Notes under the pieces: generated by a model
The model's database searches: none
What the model saw: the letters and a program-made list of their open reading frames with translations, nothing else
Told to the model about the DNA's origin: nothing
NCBI GenBank assembly: GCA_035293945.1
Contig: DATGLV010000024.1
Span: 496,001-560,000, forward strand
Reading direction: 5' to 3'
DNA: 64,000 nucleotides
Origin: VAZQ01 sp035293945
GTDB lineage: Bacteria; Pseudomonadota; Alphaproteobacteria; Rhizobiales; Xanthobacteraceae
Program-made: the position numbers and the translations under genes
In this document: piece by piece, positions 33,178-41,547 of the stretch
Position numbering within the stretch: position 1 is the first letter of the stretch
Layout of the letters: each line of letters opens with the position of its first letter

Positions 33178-34288
33178 ATGGTCAATCAATGGACCGTGCT
33201 CGGCAAGCTCGCGGACGGCACCGATGATCCGGATGATTGGATCGATCTGGGAAGCGACGATAGCCTTCCCGACGATTGGATCGCCGGAGCCCCGCAGACA
33301 AATCCGAATCCAGGAAGCGTATCACTCGGCGGACAAACTAACGCGAGCGCCGCCGCACCTGTTGGCCCACCGCCGCCCGACCGTTCACTGCTTATTGGTC
33401 CCAAATCCCGGCGAGCGCGGTCGGCCCCTTGGCTTGGGCTCCGCCCATCTTTCCGAATGCGCCGGGCTTCAAGTTCGGCGATCCGTATGGAGGGCGGCCG
33501 CCGCCTCAGTTGCCTGGGCCAGATATTCCGCGTGGCGGGATTCTTGAGTCGCTGAGGTACCTCGGGACGCAGCCAGGCCAGACACCTTACGCAGGAATTC
33601 TCGAGGGGCTCAGAGACCTCGGCCCGCCACCCAGCCAGACCACTGCGGCGCCGACAGGTGGATTTCCGAGCGCCCTGGCCGTGCCCGGATTGTTGGAAAC
33701 TCCGGACTACAGCGGGCGCCCATCATCCTTCGCGCCCCAAGCATCAACCAACACATCGACCGCCGAACCGCTGCCGAGTCCTGGGCGCGCCTTGGCGGGG
33801 CTATTCTAGGTGGGGGACTGAGCGCATGGCGCGACTTCCCTCAAGAGCAAGCGACATCTCGTCCGGAGCCCGTTGCTCCGCCGGCCGCAGAGACCGCACT
33901 GACGCCCGCCGAACAGCTCGCGGCGCGCCGAAGGGAACAACTCAAAGCAAACAACGCGGCCGGCAACGCTTGGGAAACTGAAGCAATGGCAAACGTGCTC
34001 CCTAAAACATTCGACGAAACTCAGCCGCAGATTACGATTAGGTCGTACGGGCCTTCGGGTGTGAAAGTTCGCGCAGACGCGGTAGGAAAGGACAAGCTCA
34101 CCGGGGACATGACGGTGATCGATATGAAGGCCTCGGACACGGCCCCGTTTAGTCCAAATCAAACTGTTGGCTATCCAGAGGTCGGACAGTACGGTGGCGT
34201 GATTGTCGGAAAGGGCAAACCTCCATACGTCGGTGGCATAGAGTTGCCACCGCGGCCTGTTAGGATAATCAGGAAATCAGGGCCATGA
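33178..34288 (+). pseudogene. Virion-associated polymorphic toxin, unit 2, with C-terminal (D/E)xK nuclease-like domain (disrupted)
   Basis: ATG 33178 opens a relative of unit 1 (DDSLPDDWIAGAP, then QTNASAAAPVGPPPP). A one-base loss near 33378 puts the rest (AYWSQIPASAVGPLAWAPPIFPN) in another frame. A large part of the delivery region is missing: the reading passes from ASTNTSTAEP straight to AAESWARLGGAILGGGLS in a third frame, which runs to 34288. That last part carries GNAWETEAMANVLP, VKVRADAVGKD, TVIDMKASDTAPFSPNQ and GGVIVGKGKPP. The Asp...IDMK pattern is that of a PD-(D/E)xK nuclease toxin. Its stop overlaps the next gene's ATG (ATGA), so the toxin-immunity junction is intact although the toxin is not. 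Confidence 0.62.
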
Positions 34289-34605
34289 GCTTGGACAATA
34301 TTCGAGTCATAGATGCCGCGAGTACGACAAAGGACGGGACGACCGTTGTTCTTAACATTCTCGACTCGTGGGATTGGCACGATCCGCACGAGCACCTGTA
34401 CGCTCTCCAGGAGAAGATCAATGCCTATCTGGAGTTTGTTGGATCTGGCCAAATCTATGAAGACTATCCGAACGCCAGCGGAAGAATATTGCGGATCGAT
34501 ATCCTGAGCCGGTTTCCGATGCCGAAGGAGGGACTCGCGTTCCTCAAGGAAGCAGCCGCTATTGTCGCAAAGTTCAATATTGCCCTGACGCAAAAGGTAA
34601 TTTGA
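34285..34605 (+). CDS. DUF6572-like protein, candidate immunity protein of the nuclease toxin
   Basis: 106 residues starting MSLDNIRVIDAASTTKDG, with VVLNILDSWDW, EHLYALQEKINAYLEFVGSGQI and YPNASGRILRIDI. The pattern hydrophobic strand, D-W, H-L-x-x-L-Q-x-K-I-N-A-Y-L is that of small proteins found beside polymorphic toxins (DUF6572 as I recall it). It overlaps the toxin stop by 4 bp. Its 3' end was copied into the chimera at 32437-32799. Confidence 0.68.
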   Translation: MSLDNIRVIDAASTTKDGTTVVLNILDSWDWHDPHEHLYALQEKINAYLEFVGSGQIYEDYPNASGRILRIDILSRFPMPKEGLAFLKEAAAIVAKFNIALTQKVI

Positions 34606-34623
34606 GTAAAGTGGAAGTGGCGC

Positions 34624-34728
34624 GCAACCGTAGTCGGCGCTGGCAAGCCAGGGTTCGGAGGTGGTATGAAAATTCCTCCCAAGCAGGTCGAAATCCTCCG
34701 ACCGGGGAAGAGTTCTGATGTCGATTGA
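34624..34728 (+). pseudogene. Severed C-terminal tail of a second nuclease-type toxin
   Basis: In the frame ending at TGA 34726-34728 the sequence reads ATVVGAGKPGFGGG, MKIPPKQVEIL, RPGKSSDVD. It aligns with the end of the unit 2 toxin (VIVGKGKPPYVGGIELPPRPVRIIR). No start or catalytic part remains. Its stop overlaps the start of the following DUF6572-like gene by 11 bp, so a toxin-tail plus immunity pair was displaced here as a unit. Confidence 0.65.
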
Positions 34729-35086
34729 TCAGACAGACAAGATCGATTTCGTGCACATCGAATATGCAACCGGAGACGTGCTGCTTACGATCAGCGATCA
34801 CCTCAGCTGGGACGAGGACGAGGGTGCCCACTTACTCCTGCTTCAGGCCAAAATGAACACTTACTTGGCCTTTATCGAGGGCGGGCAGATGTATCGCGAT
34901 ATACCGGAAGCCAGAGGACGGCCGGTAGTCATAAACCTGGTTGAAAAATATCCGCTGAGCGGCGAGGCAGAAAGTTTTTTTGGTTTGGCGCGGAAGACAA
35001 TTCAAGATGCCGGCTTCTCGCTGCGCTTTCGGCTCGGGAACGCGCAGAAAGGAGTCTCAGGAAGCCAGGATCATGAGCTTGGATAA
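34718..35086 (+). CDS. DUF6572-like orphan immunity protein
   Basis: 122 residues, paralogue of 34285-34605: VLLTISDHLSWDEDEGAHLLLLQ, MNTYLAFIEGGQMYRDIPEA, RPVVINLVEKYPLSG. Begins within the severed toxin tail. The last ten residues (GVSGSQDHELG) run into the start of the next fragment and may be unnatural, suggesting a shifted stop. Immunity role is inferred. Confidence 0.62.
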   Translation: MSIDQTDKIDFVHIEYATGDVLLTISDHLSWDEDEGAHLLLLQAKMNTYLAFIEGGQMYRDIPEARGRPVVINLVEKYPLSGEAESFFGLARKTIQDAGFSLRFRLGNAQKGVSGSQDHELG

Positions 35087-35355
35087 TCTTCAGGTCGTGG
35101 ACGTGGTTGGTACCGGGCGGCGAGGCATGCGAACGATGCTCTTCATGAATTTGTCAGCGCGCAGAATCCCAACGCTCGCTTTGATCGAAAGGAAGAGGAG
35201 AGGATTCGCTCGCATCCCTTCGTGAGTGGACCAGACAGCAGACTAACCTGAAGCAGCTCCATGCAATCGCAACTGGAACTATCGGCGAGACGGAAGGCCT
35301 GACTGCGCTGCCCCGCCGTGCGCAGTCGGACGCAAGCAGGTTCCTCGGTCGATGA
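35073..35355 (+). pseudogene. Fusion of a DUF6572 5' fragment with a DUF416 3' fragment
   Basis: Begins MSLDNLQVVDVVGTGR like a third DUF6572 start (35073-35118). It then switches, out of frame, to DNA matching the last third of the DUF416-like gene (32148-32385), with a deletion of about 9 bp near 35225. No functional product is expected. Confidence 0.65.
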
Positions 35356-35406
35356 GATACATCATTATCGTGCAGTAGCAGGCCGCCACTATTAGGGACC
35401 ACCGCG

Positions 35407-35713
35407 ATGAAGTACATGTTCGTCCTGCAATGGCCAGGCTCTTCGATTCGCGATTACGATTCCATGATCGAGATGGAGCGCACGCTCACCTCCACCCCTG
35501 TCCAAGTTGCACAAAGTTGACGGCCACTATATTGGGTCTGACGAGGCGAACATTTTCATCGCTACGGATGATCCGGAGAGATTGTGTGAAGAAGTCAAAT
35601 CTTTGATGTCGCCAGCAGGTTTCCCAGGATGTCGGATGGCGTACCGCAAAATGGATGGGGACAAGTATACCGTGCTTTGGCCGAAGGGCGCGCTGGAATT
35701 CGAAGTGCACTGA
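35407..35713 (+). pseudogene. Second copy of the MKYMFVLQWP immunity-type gene, frameshifted
   Basis: Starts MKYMFVLQWPGSSIRDYDSMIE. An extra C in a CCCC run near 35500 shifts the frame; without it the gene would encode about 101 residues ending YRKMDGDKYTVLWPKGALEFEVH. This copy keeps the native 3' end that the copy at 32437 has lost. The pattern of two hydrophobic strands, an acidic middle and a VLWP-type end is shared with small proteins I recall beside toxins. Confidence 0.62.
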
Positions 35714-35734
35714 TCTTCGCGAATTCGATACATC

Positions 35735-35893
35735 GCGCTTGACACAGTTCCGCAAATCAGACTATTCACGAAATTGAAACTTGAGAAGTGTGAGCCGATC
35801 TCGGGAGTGCCTCGAGGTCGGTTTTTTGTTGCCTGTTTGCTGAAGCCTGTTTGAAGCCCGGATTGCGGACGAGAAACCGCGCCGGGCTTTTTG
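35735..35893 (+). promoter_or_regulatory. Leader repeat copy 3, in front of the portal gene
   Basis: TTGACACAGTTCC...TATTCA, T1 hairpin (CCGATCTCGGG AGTG CCTCGAGGTCGG, TTTTTT) and T2 hairpin (GCCCGG..GCGG..CCGC..CCGGGCTTTTT), followed by GGCGCGAAGCGCGCC. Relative to copy 1, T1 changes occur on both arms and keep pairing. Here the leader precedes virion genes instead of a toxin gene and lacks the third hairpin. Confidence 0.7.
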
Positions 35894-35945
35894 TTTGGCG
35901 CGAAGCGCGCCGGCCGAAGAAACCTGCCCGCAAGGCTCATCCCAC

Positions 35946-38363
35946 ATGCCAAAAATGTCGCCGTCCGAGCTGCAGGCCATGCTTGCGGCGGAGAAGATGG
36001 ATGCGCTCGCCGCCGTGCGCGCGTCCAAGCTCTCGGCCGAGCGCACCCGCGCCATGGACTACTACAACGGCGACATGGCAGCCGACATGCCGGCGCAGGA
36101 TGGGCGCTCGCAGGCGGTCTCTTCCGATGTCGCCGACACGATCGAAGGGCTGATGCCCTCGCTCATGGAGATCTTTGCGGGCTCCGACGAGGTCGTGCGC
36201 TTCGAGCCGTTCGGGCCGGAGGATGTGGCGGCTGCCGAGCAGGAAACCGACTACGTGAACCATGTGTTCATGCAGCAGAATCCCGGCTTCCTCATTCTCT
36301 ATTCCTTCATCAAGGACGCGCTGCTTTCGAAAGTCGGCATCGTCAAGGTATGGTGGGAGGAGCGCGAGGAGGAGACCCGCGAGACCTATCTCGACCAGAG
36401 CGACGACGCGTTTGCTATCCTTGCCGCCAATCCGAATATCGAGATCGTCGGGCACAGCCAGCATCCCGACCCGGCCTATCAGGCCACTCAAGCAACCGTC
36501 GGGCTGCTAGCCGGTGCTGCGGTGCCGCCGAGCGACGGCGCAACAACGTTCAATGCCGGGGTTGGTGCGCCAACCGCGCCGGCCGCACCCACAACAAATC
36601 CGGCGGCTGCACCGGCCGTAGCGGCAGGCAACGATGCTGAGGATGATGAGGTTTCACGCGTGCCCATGCTGCACGACGTCACCGTCATTACCCGCAAGAC
36701 CGTCGCGCAGGCGCGCGTCGAGGGCGTGCCGCCCGAGGAGTTCGGCATTTCGCGATTTGCCAGAAGCCTCAAGGACTGCGGCTATTGCTTCCACGAGGTG
36801 ATCAAACGCGAGGAGGACTTGATCGCGGCCGGCTACGACCGCACGCAGGTCAAAGCAATCCCGACCTACGCGATGCTCACCAATCCGGAGGAATTGGCGC
36901 GCGACACGGTGGATGAACATCTCGTCGCCGGCGGCGATGAGGGCCTCAACGAGGTCAATCGCCAGATCAAGATCACCGAGCACTATGTGCGCATGGATTA
37001 CGAGGGCAACAACAAGCCCGCGCTCTACCGGGTGACCACCGGCGGCGACCAGGGCGAGGTGCTCAAGCGCGACGGCGAGCTCGAGATCGTGCAGGTCGAC
37101 ATGGTGCCATTCGCCGCCATGACGCCGGTGATCGTAAGTCACCGCTTTTTCGGCCGCTCCATTGCCGACTTGGTGATGGACATTCAGCGCATCAAGACGG
37201 CGCTCATCCGCTCGATCCTCGACAACGCCTATCTGGCGGTCAATCCGCGGGTCGAAGTGTCGGAAGCGCACGCGACCGAGACCACGCTCGATGATCTGTT
37301 GGTCTCGCGGCCGGGCGGCATCGTCCGCACCAAGATGCCGGGCGGCGTGAACTGGCAGACGGTGCCGGCGATAGCCGGCGAGATTTTCCCGGTGCTCGAA
37401 TACGCGGATGCGACCCGCGAGTGGCGCACCGGCGTCAACCGGCAGGCGCAGGGGCTCGATGCCAATGCGCTGCAGAATACGTCAGCGACCGCCGCCGTGC
37501 AGGTCTACAACGCCGCGCAAGCGCGCATGAAGCTGATCGCGCGCATCTTTGCCGAAACCGGCATCCGCGACCTGTTCTCGCTTCTGCACGCCACGATCCG
37601 CAAGCACGGAGCGGAAGCAGCGACGGTGCGGCTGCGCAATCAATGGGTCACGGTCGATCCGCGCGACTGGAAGCAGCGCAATGATCTCACCATCAATGTG
37701 GGCTTGGGCACCGGCGGCAAGTCGGAGCGGCTCGCCCATGTGATGGCGGTGATCAACCTGCAGAAGGAAGCTCTGGCCGGCGGGCTCACCAATCTGGTCA
37801 GCGTGCAGAATCTCTACAATTCCGCCGCCGAGGTGGTGAAGCTCGTTGATCTCAAGACGGTCGATCAATTCTTCACCGATCCGAAGACGCAAGCCCCGCC
37901 GCAACCTCAGCCCGATCCGAAGCTCATGCAAATCCAGACGCAAGCGCAGCTCGACGCCCAGCAGGCGCAGGGGCAGCTCGCTTTGCAGGAGCGCAAGGCG
38001 CAGCGCGATGCCGCGCTGGCGCAGCAGCGCTTCGAGCTCGACCGGCAGATGGCGTTGCTGCAGCACGAGCTCGCGCTGCGCGATCAACAGTTCCGCCATC
38101 TGCAGGCCGCAGTGGGAGCCACGGCCGGCGGTGCGGGCCAGGATGGACCCACGCCCGGCAATCCCGGTGCCGCGGCTCTCGTCGCCACGCTGATGGACAT
38201 GCTGCGGCAGATGAATGCGCCCAAGCGCGTGGTCCGCGATGCGCAAGGCCGCGTTAGCCATGTCGAGCCGATCCCGCTTGCGCCGGTGTCGCCCATGCCG
38301 GTGCCGCCGTCGCCAGCGCCGTTCTCAGCACCAAACGGAGTCAATGATGGCCTCGTTCAATAA
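35946..38363 (+). CDS. Phage portal protein (SU10-like)
   Basis: 805 residues from ATG 35946. The portal core is recognisable from ERTRAMDYYNGDM, SDVADTIEGLMPSLMEIFAGSDEVV, KVGIVKVWWE, PVIVSHRFFGRSIADLVMDIQRIKTALIRSILDNAY and NTSATAAVQVYNAAQARMKLIARIFAETG. A Gln/Ala-rich coiled segment (about 660-735) and a Pro-rich tail follow. Portals form the twelve-subunit DNA gate of the capsid. This large form belongs to podoviruses related to phage SU10. A terminase gene, normally just upstream, is absent; toxin remnants stand there instead. Confidence 0.8.
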   Translation: MPKMSPSELQAMLAAEKMDALAAVRASKLSAERTRAMDYYNGDMAADMPAQDGRSQAVSSDVADTIEGLMPSLMEIFAGSDEVVRFEPFGPEDVAAAEQETDYVNHVFMQQNPGFLILYSFIKDALLSKVGIVKVWWEEREEETRETYLDQSDDAFAILAANPNIEIVGHSQHPDPAYQATQATVGLLAGAAVPPSDGATTFNAGVGAPTAPAAPTTNPAAAPAVAAGNDAEDDEVSRVPMLHDVTVITRKTVAQARVEGVPPEEFGISRFARSLKDCGYCFHEVIKREEDLIAAGYDRTQVKAIPTYAMLTNPEELARDTVDEHLVAGGDEGLNEVNRQIKITEHYVRMDYEGNNKPALYRVTTGGDQGEVLKRDGELEIVQVDMVPFAAMTPVIVSHRFFGRSIADLVMDIQRIKTALIRSILDNAYLAVNPRVEVSEAHATETTLDDLLVSRPGGIVRTKMPGGVNWQTVPAIAGEIFPVLEYADATREWRTGVNRQAQGLDANALQNTSATAAVQVYNAAQARMKLIARIFAETGIRDLFSLLHATIRKHGAEAATVRLRNQWVTVDPRDWKQRNDLTINVGLGTGGKSERLAHVMAVINLQKEALAGGLTNLVSVQNLYNSAAEVVKLVDLKTVDQFFTDPKTQAPPQPQPDPKLMQIQTQAQLDAQQAQGQLALQERKAQRDAALAQQRFELDRQMALLQHELALRDQQFRHLQAAVGATAGGAGQDGPTPGNPGAAALVATLMDMLRQMNAPKRVVRDAQGRVSHVEPIPLAPVSPMPVPPSPAPFSAPNGVNDGLVQ

Positions 38364-38766
38364 GTTCAATCAGTTCGTCGCCGACATCGCCAACAAGGTG
38401 CACAATCTGGGCTCCGACACGCTCAAGATCATGCTGACCGACACGGCGCCGAGCGCGAGCAACACCGTCAAGGCGAATATCACCGAGATCGCCGCGGGCA
38501 ACGGCTATACGGCCGGCGGCACGGCAGTCACGATCACGAGCTCGAGCCAGACGAGCGGTCTCTACAAGCTCATGGGCAACAACGTGACCTTCACGGCCTC
38601 GGGCGGGTCGATTGCGCAGTTCCGCTATGCGGTCATCTACAACTCGACGGCGGCGAGCGGCAACCTGATCGGCTGGTGGGATTACGGAGCCGAGGTCAAT
38701 GTGACCTCGGGCAACTCGTTCCAGGTCCAGCCCGACGCCGTCAACGGCATCCTCGAGCTGCAGTAA
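38347..38766 (+). CDS. Phage virion protein, unknown role
   Basis: 139 residues from ATG 38347; the preceding ATG 38344 is equally open, but GGAG is better spaced to the second. Overlaps the portal end by 17 bp. Starts ASFNKFNQFVADIANKVHNLGSDTLKIMLTDTAPS, a beginning I have seen in many phage proteins of this size. The rest is beta-rich (GGSIAQFRYAVIYN, NLIGWWDYG). Probably a head-decoration or tail component. Confidence 0.6.
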   Translation: MASFNKFNQFVADIANKVHNLGSDTLKIMLTDTAPSASNTVKANITEIAAGNGYTAGGTAVTITSSSQTSGLYKLMGNNVTFTASGGSIAQFRYAVIYNSTAASGNLIGWWDYGAEVNVTSGNSFQVQPDAVNGILELQ

Positions 38767-38772
38767 GCCAAA

Positions 38773-39777
38773 ATGCGCGTCGCGCGGCCGCACGGTACCG
38801 TCAAATGCATCGCGTTTCGGGCCTCGCCCGCGCTCGTCGGTGCGATGCTGGCGCTCGGCTGGCCGGTGCGCGCGCATCCGATCGAGCGCGATCTATTCGT
38901 TGTTCCGAGCGCAATCGTCTCCAATTCGCAGCTCAACGAGCTCTTGCACCGCGAGGACTTCATCTACCTCGCGACAGTTGCCTTCCTGGTCTCGCCCACC
39001 GGCAGCAATCAGACCTACACGTCAGACCCGACGTGGAATAACAGCAACAACACCGTCGATTGCATCGGTGGCGGCGGGGGCGGCGGAGCAGCCTTCAACT
39101 CCGATTCGGTGAACGGTGGAGGGGGTGGCGGAGGAGGCCATTCCAGGAACACGAATTTCGTCTTCGCGGCCCCCGGGGTTACCACGGCAACGTGGCAATG
39201 CGGTGCCTTCGGGGTCGGCGATGTAAACGACACGAGAGGAGCAGGAGCCGGGGGAAGCACTTGGTTCAACGGCACGACGCTAGCAGGCTCGTCAGTTGGA
39301 GCTAATGGGGGCGCGGGGGGAGATGCGGGCGCTTTCGATGGCGTAGGTGGCGCTGGCGGCTCGACAACCGGCGCGACTGGAACAACCAAGCACAGCGGCG
39401 GTGCCGGGGGCAACGGCACCGCTTCAAGCACCGGCTCTGGCGGCGGCGCAGGAGGCCCAAGCGGCAACGGCAGCGCGGGAGCTGTCGGCGGCGCAGGGGG
39501 CGCAGCGGATGGCGGCACGGTCGCCGGCGGCTCAATCGGCAGCAACGGCAACAGCGGCACGGAATTCGACAGCTCGCACGGATGCGGGTCTGGCGCCGGC
39601 TCGGTCAATACCGGCGGCGGCAAAGCCGGCGGGAATTACGGCGGGGGCGGAAGCGGGGCCTTTGGCTCCGGCATCTCCGTACAAGACGGCGGCAATGGAG
39701 CGCAAGGCATCATCGCGCTGACCTGGGTGGTCGCCGTTCTCGGCCTTCGGCGCCGCGCAATCGTTTACAGGAGATAG
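38773..39777 (+). CDS. Glycine-rich phage tail/fibre protein
   Basis: 334 residues. A non-repetitive N-terminus (about 1-95) is followed by about 200 residues with long Gly/Ala/Ser/Asn runs (GGGGGGGAAF, GAGGNGTASSTGSGGG) and a C-terminus DGGNGAQGIIALTW. This closing G-x-x-G-I-I-x-L-T-W pattern is typical of glycine-rich receptor-tip domains of phage fibres, which form polyglycine helices. Likely surface binding. Confidence 0.65.
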   Translation: MRVARPHGTVKCIAFRASPALVGAMLALGWPVRAHPIERDLFVVPSAIVSNSQLNELLHREDFIYLATVAFLVSPTGSNQTYTSDPTWNNSNNTVDCIGGGGGGGAAFNSDSVNGGGGGGGGHSRNTNFVFAAPGVTTATWQCGAFGVGDVNDTRGAGAGGSTWFNGTTLAGSSVGANGGAGGDAGAFDGVGGAGGSTTGATGTTKHSGGAGGNGTASSTGSGGGAGGPSGNGSAGAVGGAGGAADGGTVAGGSIGSNGNSGTEFDSSHGCGSGAGSVNTGGGKAGGNYGGGGSGAFGSGISVQDGGNGAQGIIALTWVVAVLGLRRRAIVYRR

Positions 39778-39780
39778 AGC

Positions 39781-40254
39781 ATGGCTGGTCGCGTCTACCG
39801 CCTTCCGTTCAACGCCCAGAGCTTGAGCACGAGCAAGCAGGACTTGTGGGCGATCACCACGACGTCGGCGTCGATGGGATTCCTCGAGGAGGTGCGGCTT
39901 GATCCGTGCGCGACCTCGATCAGCGAATTCTCGCTTTCGCTGTCGCTGTTCACCGGCTCCTACACCGCAGGATCAGGCGGTGCTGCGCTCACGCCCGCCA
40001 AGACCATCCCGGGCGATGCGGCGGCGACGGTCACATGCAAGACGCAGAACACGACGCAAACCGCGGTGGGGAGCGGCACCAAGACGGTGCTCGACGCTGG
40101 CCAATGGAATCTCGCCAACGGCTGGGCCTGGCAACCGCTTGATCCCGACCACCGCATCCTGGTGCCGATCTCGGCCTGCCTGGTGGTGAGCCTCGACTCG
40201 ACGCCGTCGAGTCAGACCGTGAGCGGCTGCGCGATCTTCCGCGAGGTTTTCTAA
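39781..40254 (+). CDS. Phage structural protein, unknown
   Basis: 157 residues, starts MAGRVYRLPFNAQSLSTSKQDLWAI. Beta-rich with conserved-looking VPISACLVVSLDSTPSS near the end. Three base pairs after the preceding gene. The family is common in phage clusters of this kind but its place in the particle is unknown. Confidence 0.55.
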   Translation: MAGRVYRLPFNAQSLSTSKQDLWAITTTSASMGFLEEVRLDPCATSISEFSLSLSLFTGSYTAGSGGAALTPAKTIPGDAAATVTCKTQNTTQTAVGSGTKTVLDAGQWNLANGWAWQPLDPDHRILVPISACLVVSLDSTPSSQTVSGCAIFREVF

Positions 40255-40258
40255 ATCC

Positions 40259-40966
40259 ATGGTCAAGATCCTCAAGGTCGGCGGCTATGGGCGGCCGCGG
40301 CTGCGTCCGCGCGCGCTCTCGCAGCCGTCGACGACCACGATTACGCTGATCGCATCATCCGGATCGTTCGCGCTCACGGGCGAAGCGGCTCTCTTCCAGA
40401 CGCAAGAGGTCGCCGCCTTCGGCTCGTTTGCACTGACCGGCGAGGCTGCTCTTTTCCAGACGCAGCAGGTCGCCGCCTTCGGCGCATTTGCGGAGACCGG
40501 ATTCGCGGCGGCATTCGAAGGCTTCTTGGTTTCGGCGTTCGGATCGTTCACGCTGACGGGCGAAACCGCAGGACTGCAGCAGCAGCTCGCCGGCGCATTC
40601 GGATCGTTTGCGGAGACGGGCGAAGCCGCCAAGTTCGAAGGCTTTTTCGCCGCCCCATTCGGCGCCTACACGCTGACCGGCGAGCCGATCGCGAGCCCCA
40701 CGACGGACGAGCCGCTTGAGACCGGCAGCTTCTCGCTGACAGGATCTGGCGCTTATCTCAGCTACGACATCGCCGGCGGCGGCGGCACGATCGTCGCCGG
40801 CACGTTCAGCCGTGGCCGCTGGCGGGAGCTGCAGGACGAGCTTGCCGCCGAGCGGGAGACGGCTCGGCGCCGCCGGCAGGAGGCGAGACGGCTTGCGCGC
40901 GAACGCCTGCAGGCGGCTGCATCCGCCGAGGAGGCCCGCCCGGTCGGCCGAGCGCGCGCGCCTTGA
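40259..40966 (+). CDS. Repeat-containing phage protein with FGSFxLTGEAA units
   Basis: 235 residues. From about 30 to 160 there are at least six units of roughly 20 residues of the form F-G-S-F-A-L-T-G-E-A-A-L-F-Q, two of them almost identical. The C-terminus is a charged, Arg/Glu-rich coiled segment (RWRELQDELAAERETARRRR). Similar GSFTLTG repeats occur in phage tail-associated proteins. ATG 40259 lies 5 bp after the previous stop. Confidence 0.6.
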   Translation: MVKILKVGGYGRPRLRPRALSQPSTTTITLIASSGSFALTGEAALFQTQEVAAFGSFALTGEAALFQTQQVAAFGAFAETGFAAAFEGFLVSAFGSFTLTGETAGLQQQLAGAFGSFAETGEAAKFEGFFAAPFGAYTLTGEPIASPTTDEPLETGSFSLTGSGAYLSYDIAGGGGTIVAGTFSRGRWRELQDELAAERETARRRRQEARRLARERLQAAASAEEARPVGRARAP

Positions 40967-40970
40967 TGCA

Positions 40971-41147
40971 GTGAGCGCGACGACTGCCGGCGAGCGTACG
41001 CTCGAATCCGCGTTGGCGGCGGCCGCGCATGGAATGCGCCTGCAACATGCGATGAGTCACGCATCGCGGCTCGCCGCCGCCGCCGCGCAGGCACAGATCG
41101 AAGCAAAGGACGAGGAAGACGCGCTCGCGCTGCTGCTGGCCGCGTGA
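40971..41147 (+). CDS. Small helical phage-cluster protein
   Basis: 58 residues from GTG 40971, 5 bp after the previous stop. Ala-rich helix with GMRLQHAMSHASRLAAAAAQ and an acidic end KDEEDALALLLA. No ATG in frame and no known family. The tight spacing on both sides supports it as a real gene. Confidence 0.4.
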   Translation: MSATTAGERTLESALAAAAHGMRLQHAMSHASRLAAAAAQAQIEAKDEEDALALLLAA

Positions 41148-41187
41148 GAGTGCCCGGCACAAGTCAACATCAGAAAAGGCTCGCCCC

Positions 41188-41547
41188 ATGAACAAGCCCA
41201 TCTTCAAGACCGGTCGGCAGGCGATCGAGGCGCTGCCGGCCTCGCTGCGAGTCGGACCGTACGACTTCCGCATCGACAAATTGTCCGCACAGCGCGCCAT
41301 GGGCAAGGACTGCTTCGGCGAGTTCTCACCGAGCGAGGGACACGTAGCGCTGCAGCTCGACATGCCATCCGCCGTCAAGGCCGCCGACACTCTCCTGCAC
41401 GAGGCCGGACATGCGATCTATGCGACCTATGCGCTTGCCGACGACGACAAGGAGGAGCGCATCGTCGGCGCATTTGCGACCGGCTGGACGCAGGTATTCC
41501 GCGACAATCCGTGGCTCACCGAATGGCTGAAAAGGGCGCTGTCATGA
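41188..41547 (+). CDS. Zinc-metalloprotease-like phage protein (HExxH)
   Basis: 119 residues. The motif TLLHEAGHAIY is a classic HExxH zinc site, and the C-terminus EERIVGAFATGWTQVFRDNPWL could supply a third ligand (the Glu of EERIV). Small proteins like this occur in phage structural clusters. A role in head maturation or peptide cleavage is possible but unproven. Overlaps the next gene by 4 bp. Confidence 0.6.
   Translation: MNKPIFKTGRQAIEALPASLRVGPYDFRIDKLSAQRAMGKDCFGEFSPSEGHVALQLDMPSAVKAADTLLHEAGHAIYATYALADDDKEERIVGAFATGWTQVFRDNPWLTEWLKRALS

Noticed and set aside
30000..35700. Terminase gene expected upstream of the portal
   Set aside because: All six frames in this stretch are explained by toxin and immunity remnants; no Walker or nuclease motif of a large terminase was found.
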